Assembly (NCBI GenBank): GCA_019873735.1
Contig: JAIOAQ010000004.1
Span: forward strand, 60,025 to 124,024
From: Chloroflexota bacterium
GTDB lineage: Bacteria > Chloroflexota > Anaerolineae > Anaerolineales > Villigracilaceae
Length of the DNA: 64,000 nucleotides
Reading direction: 5' to 3'
Made by a program: the position numbers and the translations under genes
Notes under the pieces: model-generated
The model's input: the letters and a program-made list of their open reading frames with translations, nothing else
Told to the model about the DNA's origin: nothing
Databases searched by the model: none
Shown here: positions 9,045-17,730 of the stretch, one piece after another
How positions within the stretch are numbered: position 1 is the stretch's first letter
How the letters are laid out: the number at the start of each line of letters is the position of its first letter

Positions 9045-11228
9045 CTAATGCGTGATAATTGTCCCCCAGCGGGTGTGTTTGGCCTGATACAAACGCTTAT
9101 CGGCAATTTCAATCAGTTTCTCTGGCACGCTGGTATCGTGAGGAAAAACGGCCAGACCCATAGAGGCCGAGATGTAACGTTGGGTGGTATTGGGCATACG
9201 CAGGTCACAGGTCGCCAGCGACTGGCGCAGTTTTTCGGCAACCAGGCGCGCCGCGTCCATATCGGTCTCTGGCAAGATGACTGCAAACTCATCACCGCCA
9301 TAACGGGCGATGAAATCGGTAGCCCGCACTGCACGGCGCAAAGCGGTTGCCACCTGTTGCAAAACACTATCACCAATTGGATGGCCAAAGTTATCGTTGA
9401 TGCTTTTGAAACCGTCCAGGTCCATCATAATCAGCGTAAACGGCCGCCCAGAGCGAAAAGAGCGGGCGCTTTCCTGTCCCATCTGTCTGTCCAACGCGCG
9501 GCGATTGGGCAAGGAGGTCAATTCATCTGTCAATGATTGCTCCGTAGCCTGAGCATACAAGTCGGCATTATGCAAAACGTCGCTGGCGCGTTCGGCAAAG
9601 AGACGGGCGGTCGCGACTTCCTCGGTTGAAATCACATGGGGGCGGTCCCAGTACACCGCCAGGGCGCCGCGCGGCCCTTCTGGTGAGGTCAATGCAAAGA
9701 CTCCAAATGCCTGAAACCCCTCTTGCCGAATCGCGTCGAACAGGCCGGTAGTGCGCACATCCTGCACCACGTCTGGAACCAGCACAACGGGCTCTGAAAA
9801 GATTGCTTCTTCCAGAATGGGGCGCGTACGCTGATTGACAGCCTGAACATATTCTTCCGAAAGGCCAATCGCATGGCTGCAGGTCAAATGTTCCTTACCG
9901 GCGACCCGCGTGAACAAGGCTGCCCGCTGGGCCTTCAGCAAACTGCGCGCCGACTCAACGATGCCCGGCAGAAGCGTCGTATGCCGCAAATCCGAAGTCA
10001 GGCGGGTTACCTGAAGACTGAAATCCTCCAACAGTTCGGCCCGGCTGAGGGTCTCTTGATATAAGCGGACACGCGAAATCAGAAGTGCAACGACATCCGT
10101 CAATTGTTGAGCCCGCTGGATATCCTCTGCCGTGAAATGATGGTCTCTCTGAAAGGCCACCCACAATGCCCCCCAATAAACCTTATCCGGATAGCCGTAG
10201 ATGGGCAAGGCCAAAATGGAGTGCGCAAAAAATTGAGTGGCCACCTCTGGGCTGATATAGGGAGAGGATTGGGCATTCTCAATCACCAGAGGGCCGCCCA
10301 CCTGACGCATGGAGGCGGTTACGGTCAAAAGCCGCGGAGAAATCTCGGTCTGGGAATATCGGCCGCGCAGCGGCCCCCAGGCGGCCATGAAGACCGGGGC
10401 CTTGATATCCTCATTCCAGACATCAATGTAGACAGCATCCACCTCCAGGATGACACCAATGTGATCTGTCAGTATCTGAGACAACGTCTGTATGTCCGTT
10501 GTGGTCAGGCTCTGACGCGTCATTTCGTTTAAATGATCCAGAAACGCGTTCTTCTTTTTATTTACTATCTCAAGCCAGGCGCGATGCAATTGTCTCGCCC
10601 GCCCGGCAACCAGCGTGCTGGTCAACACAAACGCCAGCCCAAAGGCGATCTCCACCGAGCGGGTAAAAGCCGGCGTGATCATTGCTGCATGGCTGTCTAA
10701 CAGCATCGCAGGCTGCCACCAACCCAGGGCATAGGACTCCATCAAAACCACATAGCCAACGACAACATAAGCGGTGATCAACGCCAACTGCCTGTTAGGG
10801 AAAATCACCGCCAACATACCAATGTAAAGCAAAAAGATAAGCGGCACCGGGCTCAACGGGCCGCCGGTCAGATGAATTGCCACAAGCAAAACCGCCACAT
10901 CATAGAGGACCTGCAAGCAAACGTAGAGCATTAACCGCCGCCCCGCTTTTTGCAAGTCATGATCCTGTAAACGTTGAATGGACCGGTAGCGCCACTCAAA
11001 CGCCCCTGAAAAGACCAAAACCCCGCCCAGTAACACCATCATAGCCGCGAAAATTCCTGCCTGTAGAGAAACAGAAAAAAATAAAACCGCCTTCCCCAAT
11101 ACAGCGGTAACAGCGCGCACAAGGTTTAGTCTTCGAGCCTCAATCAAAAGATAGTCAACCGGCAAGGGGGTTGGATTCATCGCCTCAATGTTTCCCATTA
11201 CCACCATTATGCCTAAATTCCATGCCAA
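9045..11228 (-). CDS. Membrane-bound GAF-GGDEF diguanylate cyclase
   Basis: This is a 727-residue protein. About six hydrophobic helices occupy residues 35-200, then two GAF-like sensory regions (about 225-400 and 405-555) and a C-terminal GGDEF domain. The active site reads RYGGDEFAV near residue 642. Five residues before GGDEF is RATD, matching the RxxD inhibitory site, so the enzyme should be active and product-inhibited. It would make cyclic di-GMP from GTP. The start is uncertain: ATG codons at residues 8, 11 and 17 are alternatives, and residue 17 (11180) has GAGG just ahead. No c-di-GMP effector gene was recognised nearby. Confidence 0.88.
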   Translation of the reverse strand: MAWNLGIMVVMGNIEAMNPTPLPVDYLLIEARRLNLVRAVTAVLGKAVLFFSVSLQAGIFAAMMVLLGGVLVFSGAFEWRYRSIQRLQDHDLQKAGRRLMLYVCLQVLYDVAVLLVAIHLTGGPLSPVPLIFLLYIGMLAVIFPNRQLALITAYVVVGYVVLMESYALGWWQPAMLLDSHAAMITPAFTRSVEIAFGLAFVLTSTLVAGRARQLHRAWLEIVNKKKNAFLDHLNEMTRQSLTTTDIQTLSQILTDHIGVILEVDAVYIDVWNEDIKAPVFMAAWGPLRGRYSQTEISPRLLTVTASMRQVGGPLVIENAQSSPYISPEVATQFFAHSILALPIYGYPDKVYWGALWVAFQRDHHFTAEDIQRAQQLTDVVALLISRVRLYQETLSRAELLEDFSLQVTRLTSDLRHTTLLPGIVESARSLLKAQRAALFTRVAGKEHLTCSHAIGLSEEYVQAVNQRTRPILEEAIFSEPVVLVPDVVQDVRTTGLFDAIRQEGFQAFGVFALTSPEGPRGALAVYWDRPHVISTEEVATARLFAERASDVLHNADLYAQATEQSLTDELTSLPNRRALDRQMGQESARSFRSGRPFTLIMMDLDGFKSINDNFGHPIGDSVLQQVATALRRAVRATDFIARYGGDEFAVILPETDMDAARLVAEKLRQSLATCDLRMPNTTQRYISASMGLAVFPHDTSVPEKLIEIADKRLYQAKHTRWGTIITH

Positions 11229-11559
11229 TGCACTTTACGAATGCCTAACAAGGGTTTTTGATATGATTCTCCCGCGGAATAGATTTCGATGCCCGCCTTG
11301 AAGCCTCCCCCATGCACGCCTCTCCCGCTGGGGTCTATCCGGTTGCGGGTAACCAGTCGGGTAGACAACTTTCCCCATATCAGATACGCCTTCTCAAGAA
11401 GCACCAGCCCCCAAACAACGTTGAAAGACATGCAGCCTTTATGTGCCTTCACAAGCCTCTGGAGGAGGACTTTCCCATCCAAGATGGGAGAGCCGAAAAG
11501 TTTTTCGGCAGAGTCTGGTATACTTCTCTAAACAACATTCTAACATTTTTTGGTGCAAT
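11229..11559. other. 331-bp intergenic region with possible structured leader, no gene seen
   Basis: This lies between divergent genes (cyclase on minus, DUF3090 on plus). At 11333-11366 the sequence can fold into a stem pairing GTCTATCC with a matching CGGGTAGAC side around an inner GGTT/AACC stem. A smaller hairpin TCCCATC/GATGGGA is at 11473-11489, and an inverted GCCGAAAA/TTTTCGGC is at 11492-11509. I recognise no known riboswitch family and no coding potential beyond short spurious frames. Confidence 0.4.
11516..11524 (+). promoter_or_regulatory. Extended -10 promoter for the DUF3090 gene
   Basis: TGG followed by TATACT gives an extended -10 element 35 nt before the chosen ATG at 11560. 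Predicted transcription start is near 11531, leaving a leader of about 29 nt. There is no convincing -35. Confidence 0.5.
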
Positions 11560-12084
11560 ATGCCATATTTTGAAATTGACCTGGAGTTGGACCATATTAC
11601 TGCCGACGCCATCGGGCAGCCCGGACAGAGGGTTTTCTACCTGCAGGGGCGACAAGGCAACCGCGTTATCACTCTCATCTTAGAAAAATTTCAACTCCAG
11701 TCCCTGGCCATTGGCATTGAGCAATTTCTAGCCGAACTGGCCACCCAAAACCCCAATCTGCCTGAAGCCTCCAGCGACTACCAGGAAAACGACATGCGGC
11801 TCCAACCCCCGCTGGAGCCGCTCTTCCGCATTGGCGAAATCGGCCTGGGATACGACCCCGCCCGTGACCGGGTAGTCATGATCGTGCGCGAAATCCAGGA
11901 AACCGAACAGGATCCCGAAAAAGCCGCCACCGTCCGCTTCTGGGGTACGCGTTCCCAATTTCGCGCCCTGGGCCGTTGGAGCATTGAAGTCATCAGCCGC
12001 GGCCGACCGATTTGCCCTCAGTGCGGTCAACCCATGGAACCCGAAGGACACTTCTGTCCCAAGAAGAACGGCCATAAACATTGA
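11560..12084 (+). CDS. DUF3090 family protein with C-terminal zinc ribbon
   Basis: This 174-residue protein begins MPYFEIDLELDHITADAIG, the family's usual N-terminus; an upstream in-frame ATG at 11443 would add 39 unrelated residues and is rejected. The GQRVFYLQGRQG segment and the C-terminal pair CPQC...HFCP (metal-binding treble-clef or ribbon) are typical. The biochemical role is unknown. In actinobacteria this family is known to sit with a SCO1664-type gene and a phosphomutase. The partner is also present here 24 bp downstream, so the two products probably work together. Confidence 0.85.
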   Translation: MPYFEIDLELDHITADAIGQPGQRVFYLQGRQGNRVITLILEKFQLQSLAIGIEQFLAELATQNPNLPEASSDYQENDMRLQPPLEPLFRIGEIGLGYDPARDRVVMIVREIQETEQDPEKAATVRFWGTRSQFRALGRWSIEVISRGRPICPQCGQPMEPEGHFCPKKNGHKH

Positions 12085-12108
12085 CCCACACGCATCCCGA
12101 GCGTTTCC

Positions 12109-12840
12109 ATGACCACCGAGCCGGAACACGCCCATCTTGAAACCGCCCTGAAATTCGGAAAGATAGAACTGCGAGGACAGTTCCTGCCAGGCTCCAATTA
12201 CACTTTTCTGGCCGTCGTCCATTACAAAAACCGGCAATACCCCGCCGTGTATAAGCCGGCAAGCGGCGAACAACCCCTCTGGGACTTTCCTCCCGCCACG
12301 CTGGCCCAGCGCGAAGTCGCCGCCTGCCTCGTCAGCCAGATTTCAGGTTTGGGCATGGTTCCCCTGACCGTCCTGCGCAAAGGGCCTTTCGGCTTCGGCT
12401 CCCTGCAGCAATTCATTGACTACGACCCATCCTATCATTATTTCACCTTCAGCCCCGAAGACAAGGCCCGCCTGCGCCCGGTTGTTCTCTTTGACCTGCT
12501 GGTCAACAACGCAGACCGCAAAGGAAGTCACCTGCTGGTGGAAAAAAACACCCAAAAACTCTGGCTGATTGACCATGGCCTATGCTTCCATGAAGAAGAC
12601 AAACTACGCACAGTCATCTGGGACTTCGCCGGAGAACCGATTCCGCCTGAACTGCTCGCCATTCCCCAGCGTCTTCTTTCGGCTCTTCGCGCCGACCCCC
12701 GTCTGCGCGGCCGACTGAGGCGTTACCTCAGCCCCGGCGAGATAGATGCGCTCGCCCGCCGCGCAGCCGCCCTGCTTGCAGCCCCCTTCTTTCCGCACCC
12801 GCCCGCACACCGCCGTGCCTTCCCTTACCCGCCGGTATAA
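12109..12840 (+). CDS. SCO1664-family protein (PI3/4-kinase-like fold)
   Basis: This 243-residue protein has kinase-fold features: a possible ATP lysine in VYKPASGE (Lys49), NNADRKGSHLL at residues 133-143, and LIDHG at 154-157, which would supply the catalytic and metal-binding residues. It matches the family named after SCO1664, related to phosphatidylinositol 3-/4-kinase domains. Its substrate is not established; I would not call it a lipid kinase. It follows DUF3090 directly and precedes homoserine dehydrogenase by 20 bp. The Pro/His-rich C-terminus (FFPHPPAHRR) is not part of the conserved fold. Confidence 0.82.
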   Translation: MTTEPEHAHLETALKFGKIELRGQFLPGSNYTFLAVVHYKNRQYPAVYKPASGEQPLWDFPPATLAQREVAACLVSQISGLGMVPLTVLRKGPFGFGSLQQFIDYDPSYHYFTFSPEDKARLRPVVLFDLLVNNADRKGSHLLVEKNTQKLWLIDHGLCFHEEDKLRTVIWDFAGEPIPPELLAIPQRLLSALRADPRLRGRLRRYLSPGEIDALARRAAALLAAPFFPHPPAHRRAFPYPPV

Positions 12841-12860
12841 ACCCTTCCCCTGGAGGCAAA

Positions 12861-13883
12861 ATGACCCACTCTCGTCTCGCCCTGCTTGGTTTCGGCAACG
12901 TTGGCCGGGCCTTCGCCCGCCTGCTCATCCGCAAAGAGGTTGAACTGCGTGACAAATACGGCATCACCTTTACGGTCACCGGCATTGCCACCGGACGCCA
13001 TGGCATTGCCGTGGATCATGAGGGCATCAACCTGAAGACAGCCCTGGAATTGGCCGAAAACGGGCAAACCCTTGCCGCGCTTTCACGCCTGCCCATCCGC
13101 GACAGCCTCGATTTCATCCACAGCGTATCAGCCGACGTACTCTTTGAAAACAGCCCCGTCAACCATCACACCGGAGAACCGGCCGCCACCCATTTGCGTC
13201 TGGCGCTTGAACGCGGCATGCACGCCATCACCGCCAACAAGGGACCGGTTGTCCACGCCTACCACCAGTTAACCGACCTGGCCCGCAAAATGGAACGCAA
13301 GTTTTACTTCGAATCCACCGTGATGGATGGCGCCCCCATCTTTTCCCTCTTTCGCTCCGCCCTGCCCGGCGCACAATTGAAAAGCCTGCGCGGCATTCTC
13401 AACTCCACCACCAACCTGATCATCAGCCGCATGGAAGCCGGCGAGACCTTCGAACAGGCCGTCAAATATGCCCAGGCCATCGGCATTGCCGAAACCGACC
13501 CCTCTGCCGACGTAGAGGGCTGGGATGCAGCCATCAAAGTCGCCGCCCTGGTCACCGTATTGATGGACATTCCCCTCAAACCCCAAGAGGTAGAGCGTCA
13601 GGGCATCCGCTGCATCACGCCGGCCTATATTGCAGAAGCCCGTGCGCAGGGCAAGCGCTGGAAACTGGTCTGCACCGCCCGGCGAGAGGGGAACACCGTC
13701 AGCGCCCGCGTTGCCCCCGAAATGGTCGCCCCAGATTCCCCCATGTTCAGCGTGGAAGGCACCAGTTCTATCGTCGAATTCGAAACCGACACCCTGACCA
13801 GCCTCTCCATTGTAGAAGGCAACCCCGGCCCCGAAACCACCGCCTACGGCCTGCTCGCCGACTTCATCAATGCCGTCAGATAA
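12861..13883 (+). CDS. hom: Homoserine dehydrogenase
   Basis: This 340-residue enzyme reduces aspartate semialdehyde to homoserine with NAD(P)H in the Thr/Met/Ile pathway. The nucleotide loop GFGNVG is at residues 10-15; ANKGPVVHAY and the family signature region GILNSTTNLIISRMEAG...AETDPSADVEGWDAA are clear. It ends without the C-terminal ACT domain of longer enzymes, so feedback inhibition by threonine through that domain is not expected. GGAGG lies 10 nt before the ATG. Confidence 0.93.
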   Translation: MTHSRLALLGFGNVGRAFARLLIRKEVELRDKYGITFTVTGIATGRHGIAVDHEGINLKTALELAENGQTLAALSRLPIRDSLDFIHSVSADVLFENSPVNHHTGEPAATHLRLALERGMHAITANKGPVVHAYHQLTDLARKMERKFYFESTVMDGAPIFSLFRSALPGAQLKSLRGILNSTTNLIISRMEAGETFEQAVKYAQAIGIAETDPSADVEGWDAAIKVAALVTVLMDIPLKPQEVERQGIRCITPAYIAEARAQGKRWKLVCTARREGNTVSARVAPEMVAPDSPMFSVEGTSSIVEFETDTLTSLSIVEGNPGPETTAYGLLADFINAVR

Positions 13884-13899
13884 GACCCGCCGCAAGCGT

Positions 13900-13905
13900 T
13901 ATAAT
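13900..13905 (+). promoter_or_regulatory. TATAAT 6 nt before the HAD gene start (possible leaderless promoter)
   Basis: A perfect TATAAT ends 6 nt before the ATG at 13912, so a normal start position would fall on the A of the ATG. There is no Shine-Dalgarno between them and the -35 match is weak. Confidence 0.5.
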
Positions 13906-13911
13906 AGCCCT

Positions 13912-14382
13912 ATGATTGAAATCACCATCCCCGGACGAGGCGAACTGCGCCTCCAGCATCTTGTCACAGATGTCAACGGCACTCTGGCCATAGACGGTCA
14001 ATTAATCCCTGGCCTGGCCAAACGGCTAGGCACACTCAGAGACCGGCTCACGATTCACCTGCTTACAGCCGACACCCACGGCAAACAGGCACAGATCGAC
14101 CAGCAACTCGGCCTGACGGCCATCCGCGTGCGCCCAGGCGACGAAGCGGCCCAAAAAGCGGCCTACGTCCGCCAGTTGGGCGCGGAAACGGTCATCGCCA
14201 TCGGACAAGGCGCCAACGACGCCGCCATGCTCAAGGAAGCCGCCCTGGGGCTGTGCGTCATCTCAACAGAGGGCGTGGCCATCGAAACACTGCTCTCCGC
14301 CGACCTGCTCTTGCCCGACATTTCTTCTGCGCTTGACCTGCTCGAACATCCTTTGCGCATTGTTGCCAGTTTACGCAAATGA
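13912..14382 (+). CDS. HAD-superfamily phosphatase, soluble P-type ATPase-like (COG4087 type)
   Basis: This is a 156-residue single-domain HAD protein without a cap. The nucleophile motif is DVNGTLA (Asp20), motif II is the LLTAD segment, and motif IV is GQGANDAAM with Asn102 and Asp103. The usual second Asp of DxDGT is Asn22, as in P-type ATPase-like members where this position is not Asp, so hydrolase activity may be slow or specialised. The start at 13912 was preferred over an in-frame ATG at 13870 that lies inside hom. It overlaps the next gene by 4 bp (ATGA). Confidence 0.75.
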   Translation: MIEITIPGRGELRLQHLVTDVNGTLAIDGQLIPGLAKRLGTLRDRLTIHLLTADTHGKQAQIDQQLGLTAIRVRPGDEAAQKAAYVRQLGAETVIAIGQGANDAAMLKEAALGLCVISTEGVAIETLLSADLLLPDISSALDLLEHPLRIVASLRK

Positions 14383-15647
14383 CCTACCCCCTGCCCAACC
14401 CTTTGCCCGCCTCTGAAAACGAAGAACCGCCTGCTGTCCCGCCGCCGGTTTCTGCCGCGCGCCGCCGCCGCGAACGACGTACCCTCCTGCCGCGCGACCC
14501 GGCCGGACGCTCGGCGGTCTTAGTCAGCCTGGCACGGAGGTCCTACCCTTCGGTAGAGTTCTTCTTTTACGCCCTCTTATGCGGGCTGGTACTGGGCCTC
14601 GGCTATCTGCTCGATTCTCCCACCGTCCTGGTGCTTGGAGCACTGATTGCCCCGCTGATGACCCCCTGGGTTGGGATGACGCTGGCAGCCGTCACCGGCT
14701 CGGCACGTTTCTTCATGCAAACCCTGGCAGCCATCTTGGTAGCGGTCACGCTGGCTTTTATCGGCGCAGCCCTGAGCGGCGTGGCTGCGCGCGCCTTCAT
14801 GCCGCTCACCCTCAACCTCGGCTACTACCACAGCCGCTTATGGCCTGCCGACCTGATCATCCTCACCCTCGGCGCCATCCTGCTCACCATCACCTTTTTG
14901 CGGACAGAGGAAAAACCTTACCTGCCCAGCGCCATGCTGGCTTATCAACTTTTCCTGCCCATCGCCGCGGCCGGATTCGGATTAGGGCTGGGTATCGAAG
15001 CCTTCTGGCCCTCAGGCGCGCTGGTCTTTGTGACCCACCTGGCCTGGGCTACCTTCTGCAGCGGCCTGACATTGGTCATCCTGCGCTTTTGGCCGCGCAC
15101 GTTAATCGCCAGTTTTGTCAGTTTGATGATCTTCCTGGTCGTCCTGGTGACCCTGGTAGGCCTGACCGGCCTGGGCGCAACCCTGCTCAAAGGGACGGTT
15201 CTCTCTCAGCCTGAACCTGCTCCCGTTATAACAGAATCCAGCCCAACCCCAGACTCTGAACCGTTAAGCATCCTGGTTGAGACGCCTTCTGCCATCCCCA
15301 GCCCATCCTTTAAAGTGACCGTCCTGCCCACGGCCACGTTTGACCCGCGCATGTTCTCGGCAGTACCGCCATCCGAAACCCCCACCGCCACACAACCGCC
15401 CGAACCGACGCCGATCTACGCCCGCATTGAAGTACGCGGCGCAGGCGGCGCCTACCTGCGCAAAGAGCCCGGCGGGGATGTCCTGCTCACCCTCGACAAC
15501 GGCGACGTGGTGCGCATCTTGCCCGAGACAAGGGAATACGACGGACGGGTTTACGTTCACGTCATCGCCGTCCGCGGCGAGGTGAGTTACGAAGGTTGGG
15601 TGATTCAGACGGCCCTGGTGACAGCCACCCCGGTGCCGGGCTGGTAA
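14379..15647 (+). CDS. DUF389 membrane protein with C-terminal SH3-like domain
   Basis: This 422-residue protein has a basic cytoplasmic N-terminus and then five to seven membrane helices between residues 60 and 275. Those helices contain the DUF389 core (DSPTVLVLGALIAPLMTPWVGM). A Pro/Thr/Ser-rich spacer (about 277-345) and a bacterial SH3-like domain (about 350-415, YLRKEPGGDVLLTLDNGD) follow. The SH3b domain probably sits outside and contacts cell wall. The function of DUF389 is unknown. The start codon overlaps the stop of the HAD gene, so the two are likely cotranslated. Confidence 0.85.
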   Translation: MTYPLPNPLPASENEEPPAVPPPVSAARRRRERRTLLPRDPAGRSAVLVSLARRSYPSVEFFFYALLCGLVLGLGYLLDSPTVLVLGALIAPLMTPWVGMTLAAVTGSARFFMQTLAAILVAVTLAFIGAALSGVAARAFMPLTLNLGYYHSRLWPADLIILTLGAILLTITFLRTEEKPYLPSAMLAYQLFLPIAAAGFGLGLGIEAFWPSGALVFVTHLAWATFCSGLTLVILRFWPRTLIASFVSLMIFLVVLVTLVGLTGLGATLLKGTVLSQPEPAPVITESSPTPDSEPLSILVETPSAIPSPSFKVTVLPTATFDPRMFSAVPPSETPTATQPPEPTPIYARIEVRGAGGAYLRKEPGGDVLLTLDNGDVVRILPETREYDGRVYVHVIAVRGEVSYEGWVIQTALVTATPVPGW

Positions 15648-15662
15648 AAAGCGGACAAAAAA

Positions 15663-15782
15663 GTAACTGCCTGGCCTCTTGCAGGTTTTGGCACAATGTC
15701 CAAACCACAAGACGTCTCCATGAGCCGGCATTGATTGCCAGCCCCATTCTAACCTGCGGGAGGGTTAAGGGCAGGCAATTTC
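15663..15782. mobile_element. MITE copy 2, full length, perfect 8-bp target duplication
   Basis: This 120-bp element starts GTAACTGCC and ends GGCAATTTC (one mismatch from GTAA at the right end), with inner arms TTGCAGGTT and AACCTGCGGGAGGG. It is flanked by ACAAAAAA at 15655-15662 and 15783-15790. The whole element can fold into one long imperfect hairpin. It sits 15 bp after the DUF389 stop and 27 bp before the phosphohexomutase start, so it lies in the leader of that gene. Confidence 0.85.
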
Positions 15783-15809
15783 ACAAAAAACAAACTTCCT
15801 GGAGTCTGT

Positions 15810-17270
15810 ATGCCTATTCACTTTGGAACCGACGGCTGGCGCGCCGTCATATCAGATACATTTACCTTCAGCAACTTACGCATGGTGGCACAAGCCATCG
15901 CCGACGCAGTGGCATCGGAACAATGGGATCGTTCGGGCAACGGCGGGCCGCGCCCTGACCCGAAAAAGTTTGTAATCGGGTTCGACACGCGCTTTCTCTC
16001 CGACCGCTTTGCCGGTGAAGTGGCACGTGTGCTGGCTGCCAACGGCTTTACCGTTTACCTTGCCCAGGCCGATGCGCCCACGCCTGCCATTTCGTACGCC
16101 GTGCGTCATCTGAATGCGATTGCAGGGGTGATGATCACCGCCTCGCACAACGCCCCGCGTTACAACGGCGTAAAACTGAAAAGTTCGGCCGGCTGTTCGG
16201 CCCTGCCCGAACAATGCCGCCGCGTGGAAATCTATATTAACGACAACGAGGAACGCGCTCGCGGTCCTAACCTGATGGATTTCGACCAGGCGCGCGCCCT
16301 GGGATTGATTCAGCGCTTCAACCCCATTCCCGCCTATTATGAGCATTTGCGCACATTGATCAATACCGACATCATCGCCGAGAATCCGCAACGTTTTGTG
16401 GTTGACTCGATGTATGGCTCTGGCCGGGGAATCATCAAAGGTTTCCTGCAAGGAACGGGCTGTGAAGTGGCCGAGGTGCGCCACGAAATGAACCCCGGCT
16501 TCGGCGGCGTCCACCCGGAGCCGATTGCCAAAAATCTGGGAGCGCTGGCCAGCGCCATCAGCATGGGGCTGGGCAATTTCGGTCTGGCCACCGACGGCGA
16601 CGCTGACCGCATCGGCGCAATGGACGAACGCGGGAATTTCGTGGACCCGCACAAAATCATGGCGCTGGCTCTACAGTACCTGGTGGAAAAACGCGGCCTG
16701 AGCGGCGCGGTTGTCCGCACCGTCTCGACCACGCGCATGATTGACCGGCTGGCAAAACGTTATGGCCTGAAATTGTATGAGACGCCGGTTGGCTTCAACC
16801 ACATAGCCGACTACATGATGCAAGAAGATGTGCTCATCGGCGGCGAGGAATCAGGCGGCATCTCGTTTAAAGGACACATCCCAGAAGGCGACGGCCCTAT
16901 CATGGGATTACTGCTGGTAGAAATGATTGCCGAAAGCAGAAAATCGCTGCACGATTTGGTGAAAGATTTGTTAGCCGATGTAGGGCCGGCATTTTACGAA
17001 CGCACCGACCTGCGCTTGAGCCGGCCGGTTGCCAAAGCAGAAATGACCAGTTTCCTAACCCAACATGCGCCGGCCAAAATCGGCGAACAGAAGATCATCG
17101 AAATCAGCAATCTGGATGGCGTCAAATACATCCTGGCCGACGACTCCTGGCTTCTCATCCGGCCTTCTGGCACAGAGCCGGTGCTGCGGGTATACGCGGA
17201 GGGACGTTCCCAAGCCATGGTCCAAGCCCTTCTGGAGTATGGGGAACAGGTGGCCCGTCAGGTGGTATAG
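15810..17270 (+). CDS. Phosphoglucomutase/phosphomannomutase family enzyme
   Basis: This is a 486-residue alpha-D-phosphohexomutase. The phosphoserine loop TASHNAPRYNG has Ser112, the magnesium loop DGDADR spans 262-267, the sugar-binding loop is GGEESGGIS, and the phosphate loop near the C-terminus is RPSGTEPVLRVYAE. All four functional loops are intact. It interconverts hexose 1- and 6-phosphates and could supply sugar nucleotides to the polysaccharide genes at the right end of the window. The motifs do not separate glucose from mannose specificity. CTGGAG is a moderate ribosome site, 8 nt from the ATG. Confidence 0.9.
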   Translation: MPIHFGTDGWRAVISDTFTFSNLRMVAQAIADAVASEQWDRSGNGGPRPDPKKFVIGFDTRFLSDRFAGEVARVLAANGFTVYLAQADAPTPAISYAVRHLNAIAGVMITASHNAPRYNGVKLKSSAGCSALPEQCRRVEIYINDNEERARGPNLMDFDQARALGLIQRFNPIPAYYEHLRTLINTDIIAENPQRFVVDSMYGSGRGIIKGFLQGTGCEVAEVRHEMNPGFGGVHPEPIAKNLGALASAISMGLGNFGLATDGDADRIGAMDERGNFVDPHKIMALALQYLVEKRGLSGAVVRTVSTTRMIDRLAKRYGLKLYETPVGFNHIADYMMQEDVLIGGEESGGISFKGHIPEGDGPIMGLLLVEMIAESRKSLHDLVKDLLADVGPAFYERTDLRLSRPVAKAEMTSFLTQHAPAKIGEQKIIEISNLDGVKYILADDSWLLIRPSGTEPVLRVYAEGRSQAMVQALLEYGEQVARQVV

Positions 17271-17340
17271 TTTTACAATTGCCTGCAAAGGCCCTGACAC
17301 AATTGTCCGGCCATGTAGTAACGTGAATTCGGAATAAGAA

Positions 17341-17560
17341 TTTTTCTCACCGCGGAGACGCAGAGAAGCAGAGAAAATGCCAGTTCCTTGGTAACTGCCT
17401 ACCCTCCCGCAGGTTTTGGCGCAATGTCCAAGCCAGAAGACATCTCCATGACTCTGGCATTGCTTGCCGGCCCCGTTCTAACCTGCGGGAGGGTTAAGGG
17501 TAGGCAATTACATTTCTTGAGAAAACTCCGCGCCCTTTGCGTCTCGGCGGTGAAAATTTA
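17341..17560. repeat. Older palindromic repeat split by a MITE
   Basis: Left arm ACCGCGGAGACGCAGAG (17350-17366) and right arm CTTTGCGTCTCGGCGGT (about 17534-17550) are inverted copies of a GC-rich repeat type common in intergenic DNA. Removing the MITE and one target copy restores a compact palindrome. The whole 17271-17730 interval (460 bp) otherwise holds only the terminator below. Confidence 0.65.
17391..17511. mobile_element. MITE copy 3, full length
   Basis: This 121-bp element has ends GTAACTGCC and GGCAATTAC. Left terminus and right terminus match over about 25 bp, except for a 7-nt bulge (TTAACCC in the right arm). Flanks are GTTCCTTG (17383-17390) and ATTTCTTG (17512-17519), 6 of 8 identical, fitting an older insertion with a decayed duplication. 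It is inserted in the loop of the palindrome at 17341-17560. Confidence 0.8.
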
Positions 17561-17596
17561 CAGTCAGTTTTTCTATCCCGAACTGACGTTAAATAC

Positions 17597-17633
17597 ATGG
17601 TGCCTCCTCTGAGCGCGGGAGGCACCATTTTTT
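17597..17633 (+). terminator. Rho-independent terminator
   Basis: ATGGTGCCTCC pairs with GGAGGCACCAT in an 11-bp stem followed by a run of T (17628-17633). This is the clearest intrinsic terminator in the window, reading on the plus strand 330 bp downstream of the phosphohexomutase. The transcript would therefore include MITE copy 3. Confidence 0.85.
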
Positions 17634-17730
17634 AACTTGTAGTTGGAGACACAAACGATCTTTCCCTCAACGGCTGTATTTCCGGCCGGGGGAGCGTCCC
17701 AATGGCTTGTTTAGGATATTTGAAACGTTT

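Noticed and set aside
11443..11559. N-terminal extension of the DUF3090 protein
   Set aside because: The extra 39 residues cover the promoter element TGGTATACT and do not resemble the family.
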